From Chitinophagaceae bacterium (GTDB taxonomy: Bacteria > Bacteroidota > Bacteroidia > Chitinophagales > Chitinophagaceae): a stretch of DNA of 64,000 bases. Both the position numbers and the translations under genes were made by a program. The stretch spans positions 1 to 64,000 of the forward strand of contig SEAD01000009.1 of the NCBI GenBank assembly GCA_004173355.1, read 5' to 3'. The notes under the pieces were generated by a model. That model did no database searches. It had not been told where the DNA came from and worked only from the letters and a program-made list of their open reading frames with translations. Below are positions 62,552-64,000 of this stretch, piece after piece. The first letter of the stretch is position 1. Every line of letters begins with the position of its first letter.

Positions 62552-64000
62552 TTATTCAAAACTCCAGCGTTCGCGACCCACTTCATTGTAAGCAGGGATC
62601 TCCCCTTTGTTGCGCGCAGGGGGTTCTACCCCGAGAAGGTTCTTCACAAAGAAGTCGCGTTTTTTCATGCGACCGTATACACCACCATCACTATGTCCCA
62701 TCCCGGGTATGGAGAGCAGCTGGAAATCCCGTTTTGCCCTGATCAATGCATCGGCAACCCGGTAGGTGGATTCCGGCGGTACATTGGTATCGGCTTCACC
62801 CACGATCAGCAGGAGGTTACCCTGTAGTTTTGCTGCGTTGGTGATATTCGACTGTTCGTCGTAATGTTTTCCTACAGGGTATCCCATCCATTGTTCGTTC
62901 CACCACTGTTTGTCGATCCGGTTATCGTGACAGCCACAGGCCGATACACCTGCTTTATAAAATTCAGGATGGAAAAGCAGTGCCCCGAGTGTATTCTGGC
63001 CTCCGGCGGATGTGCCATAAAGCCCGACGCGTTCAGCATCTACAAAAGAGTACTTCGCGGCGAGGGCTTTTATCCAGAGGATCCTGTCGGGCAATCCTGC
63101 GTCAGCGATATTTTTCCAGGCAATATCATGGAAAGCTTTCGAACGGTTTGCGGTGCCCATGCCATCGATCATTACCACAATAAATCCAAGTTCCGCGAGA
63201 CTTTGCATTTCACTGTAGGGTGTGAATACTTTCGGCACGAACGCATCATGCGGTCCCGCATAGATATTCTCCAGCACGGGGTATTTTTTGGAAGGGTCGA
63301 GATCAGACGGTTTGCTGACGATACCCCATATATCAGTGACTCCATCCCGGCCCTTTGCAACAAATACTTCCGGTGGACTGACCCCTGCACGTTTGTACAC
63401 AGTAAGATCAGCCTGCTCAAGCGGCAGTATGGTTTTGCCGTCGGACGTGCGCGCGAGGATCGTTTGTGGTGGGGTATTGACCTCCGACCAGGTATCGGTA
63501 AAAAGGGAATGGTCAGGGGAGAAAGTGAGGACATGATTGCCCCTGGCCGGTGTGATGGATACCAGCTTTTTCCCGTCAAATGAAATGCGGTAGTAATGGA
63601 TATTATATGGATCCTCGCCGGCATTCATGCCACAGGCGGTAAACCAGATTTCTTTTTTGCGGATATCGACACTGTCGATGCGGCGGACTACCCAGCTGCC
63701 CTGTGTGATTGGTGTTTCCTTCCCGCTGACCAGGTCTACGAGATAGAGTTGCTGCCAGCCGCTCTTTTCAGAGGTGCGGATCAGCTGGTTTGTTTCGGGC
63801 AGGTAACGGGTAAAGTTGCGCTGGTTGTAGATGAAGCTGTTTGTTTTTTCATCAACGATATTCCTGGTGGTGTTATCCAGGGCATCCACATCTATCACGC
63901 GGAAGCGCTGGTGACCCCGGTCCATTTTTTCATAAGTGAAATAGCGGCTGTTCCCTGTCCGCCAGCGAAGTTGTGGTGGTGAAAGGAAATCGATCGAATC
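62552..64000 (-). CDS. S9 prolyl oligopeptidase/DPP-IV family peptidase (partial, N-terminus missing)
   Basis: The frame is open to the right edge; the track start at 63925 is an internal Met. The visible 482 residues contain the end of a DPP-IV-like beta-propeller (WVVRRIDSVDIRKKEIWFTACGMN) and the alpha/beta-hydrolase domain. Catalytic residues are the serine in GLYGTSAGGQNT, the aspartate in IVGEADTNVPP and the histidine in IPGMGHSDGG. It is probably a secreted dipeptidyl- or oligopeptidase. It converges on the E1 gene. Confidence 0.88.
   Translation of the reverse strand, partial: DSIDFLSPPQLRWRTGNSRYFTYEKMDRGHQRFRVIDVDALDNTTRNIVDEKTNSFIYNQRNFTRYLPETNQLIRTSEKSGWQQLYLVDLVSGKETPITQGSWVVRRIDSVDIRKKEIWFTACGMNAGEDPYNIHYYRISFDGKKLVSITPARGNHVLTFSPDHSLFTDTWSEVNTPPQTILARTSDGKTILPLEQADLTVYKRAGVSPPEVFVAKGRDGVTDIWGIVSKPSDLDPSKKYPVLENIYAGPHDAFVPKVFTPYSEMQSLAELGFIVVMIDGMGTANRSKAFHDIAWKNIADAGLPDRILWIKALAAKYSFVDAERVGLYGTSAGGQNTLGALLFHPEFYKAGVSACGCHDNRIDKQWWNEQWMGYPVGKHYDEQSNITNAAKLQGNLLLIVGEADTNVPPESTYRVADALIRAKRDFQLLSIPGMGHSDGGVYGRMKKRDFFVKNLLGVEPPARNKGEIPAYNEVGRERWSFE

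Noticed and set aside
1-64000. CRISPR arrays, intact insertion sequences or prophage.
   Set aside because: No regularly spaced repeats, transposase or integrase motifs, or terminal inverted repeats were found on reading both strands.

Overview
The window reads as a stretch of a Bacteroidota chromosome, most likely a Chitinophagaceae-like member. The signs are the TAnnTTTG-type -7 promoter elements with almost no Shine-Dalgarno sequences, two large TonB-dependent receptors with carboxypeptidase-regulatory N-termini, a Rho factor with a long low-complexity insertion, IPExxxVDY and DUF4421 proteins, menaquinone synthesis by the futalosine route (MqnC), and KdsD/ManC sugar metabolism. It is a core-genome neighbourhood: no CRISPR array, intact transposase or prophage was seen.

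Layout. 1-942 has no gene but holds a cluster of DnaA-box-like 9-mers followed by an AT-rich tract, a candidate replication origin. nadA and a GT83-like glycosyltransferase follow. A five-gene minus-strand operon (kdsD, manC, a 3'-truncated PolB-like exonuclease, a YjbR protein, an aminotransferase) spans 8.5-4.4 kb. Then come recQ, tRNA-Phe and a Pif1-like helicase; the two helicases share a similar HRDC/helix-turn-helix tail. At 14.05-17.14 kb lies the most unusual cassette: a small SET-domain methyltransferase, a D-Ala-D-Ala-ligase-like ATP-grasp enzyme, and an ATP-grasp enzyme fused to a second SET domain. The N-terminus of the first ATP-grasp protein carries RTKQTRIKS, aligned without gaps to the eukaryotic histone H3 tail (RTKQTARKS). 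A TonB protein and mnmG follow; three parS-like 16-mers lie just upstream of mnmG, next to about 0.85 kb with no recognised gene.

21-36 kb is mostly housekeeping: ybeY, feoA, nadD, a chromate transporter, an M20 amidohydrolase, feoB, an M28 peptidase with PDZ, an IPExxxVDY protein, a pterin dehydratase, a secreted protein, rho, asnS, a tandem universal stress protein and an orphan ExbD. 36.6-39.3 kb is a PadR regulator with a PspC-domain envelope-stress protein. 39-46 kb has gcvT, an SRPBCC protein, comB and a 1253-residue SWIM/SNF2 helicase. 46-53 kb has two related TonB-dependent receptors flanking a small secreted protein. 53-64 kb has a DUF3817 protein, mqnC, an aspartyl protease with PDZ, an active/inactive M16 peptidase pair, two tandem DUF4421 proteins, a fused 2-oxoacid dehydrogenase E1, and the C-terminal part of an S9 peptidase running off the edge.

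Co-operating sets: nadA and nadD in NAD synthesis; feoA and feoB in ferrous iron uptake; kdsD and manC in surface sugar precursors; tonB and the two receptors in outer-membrane uptake; padR with pspC in envelope stress; and the SET/ATP-grasp cassette in a possible peptide ligation plus lysine methylation system. All coordinates and motifs come from reading the sequence. Family assignments rest on recognised motifs, not on searches.
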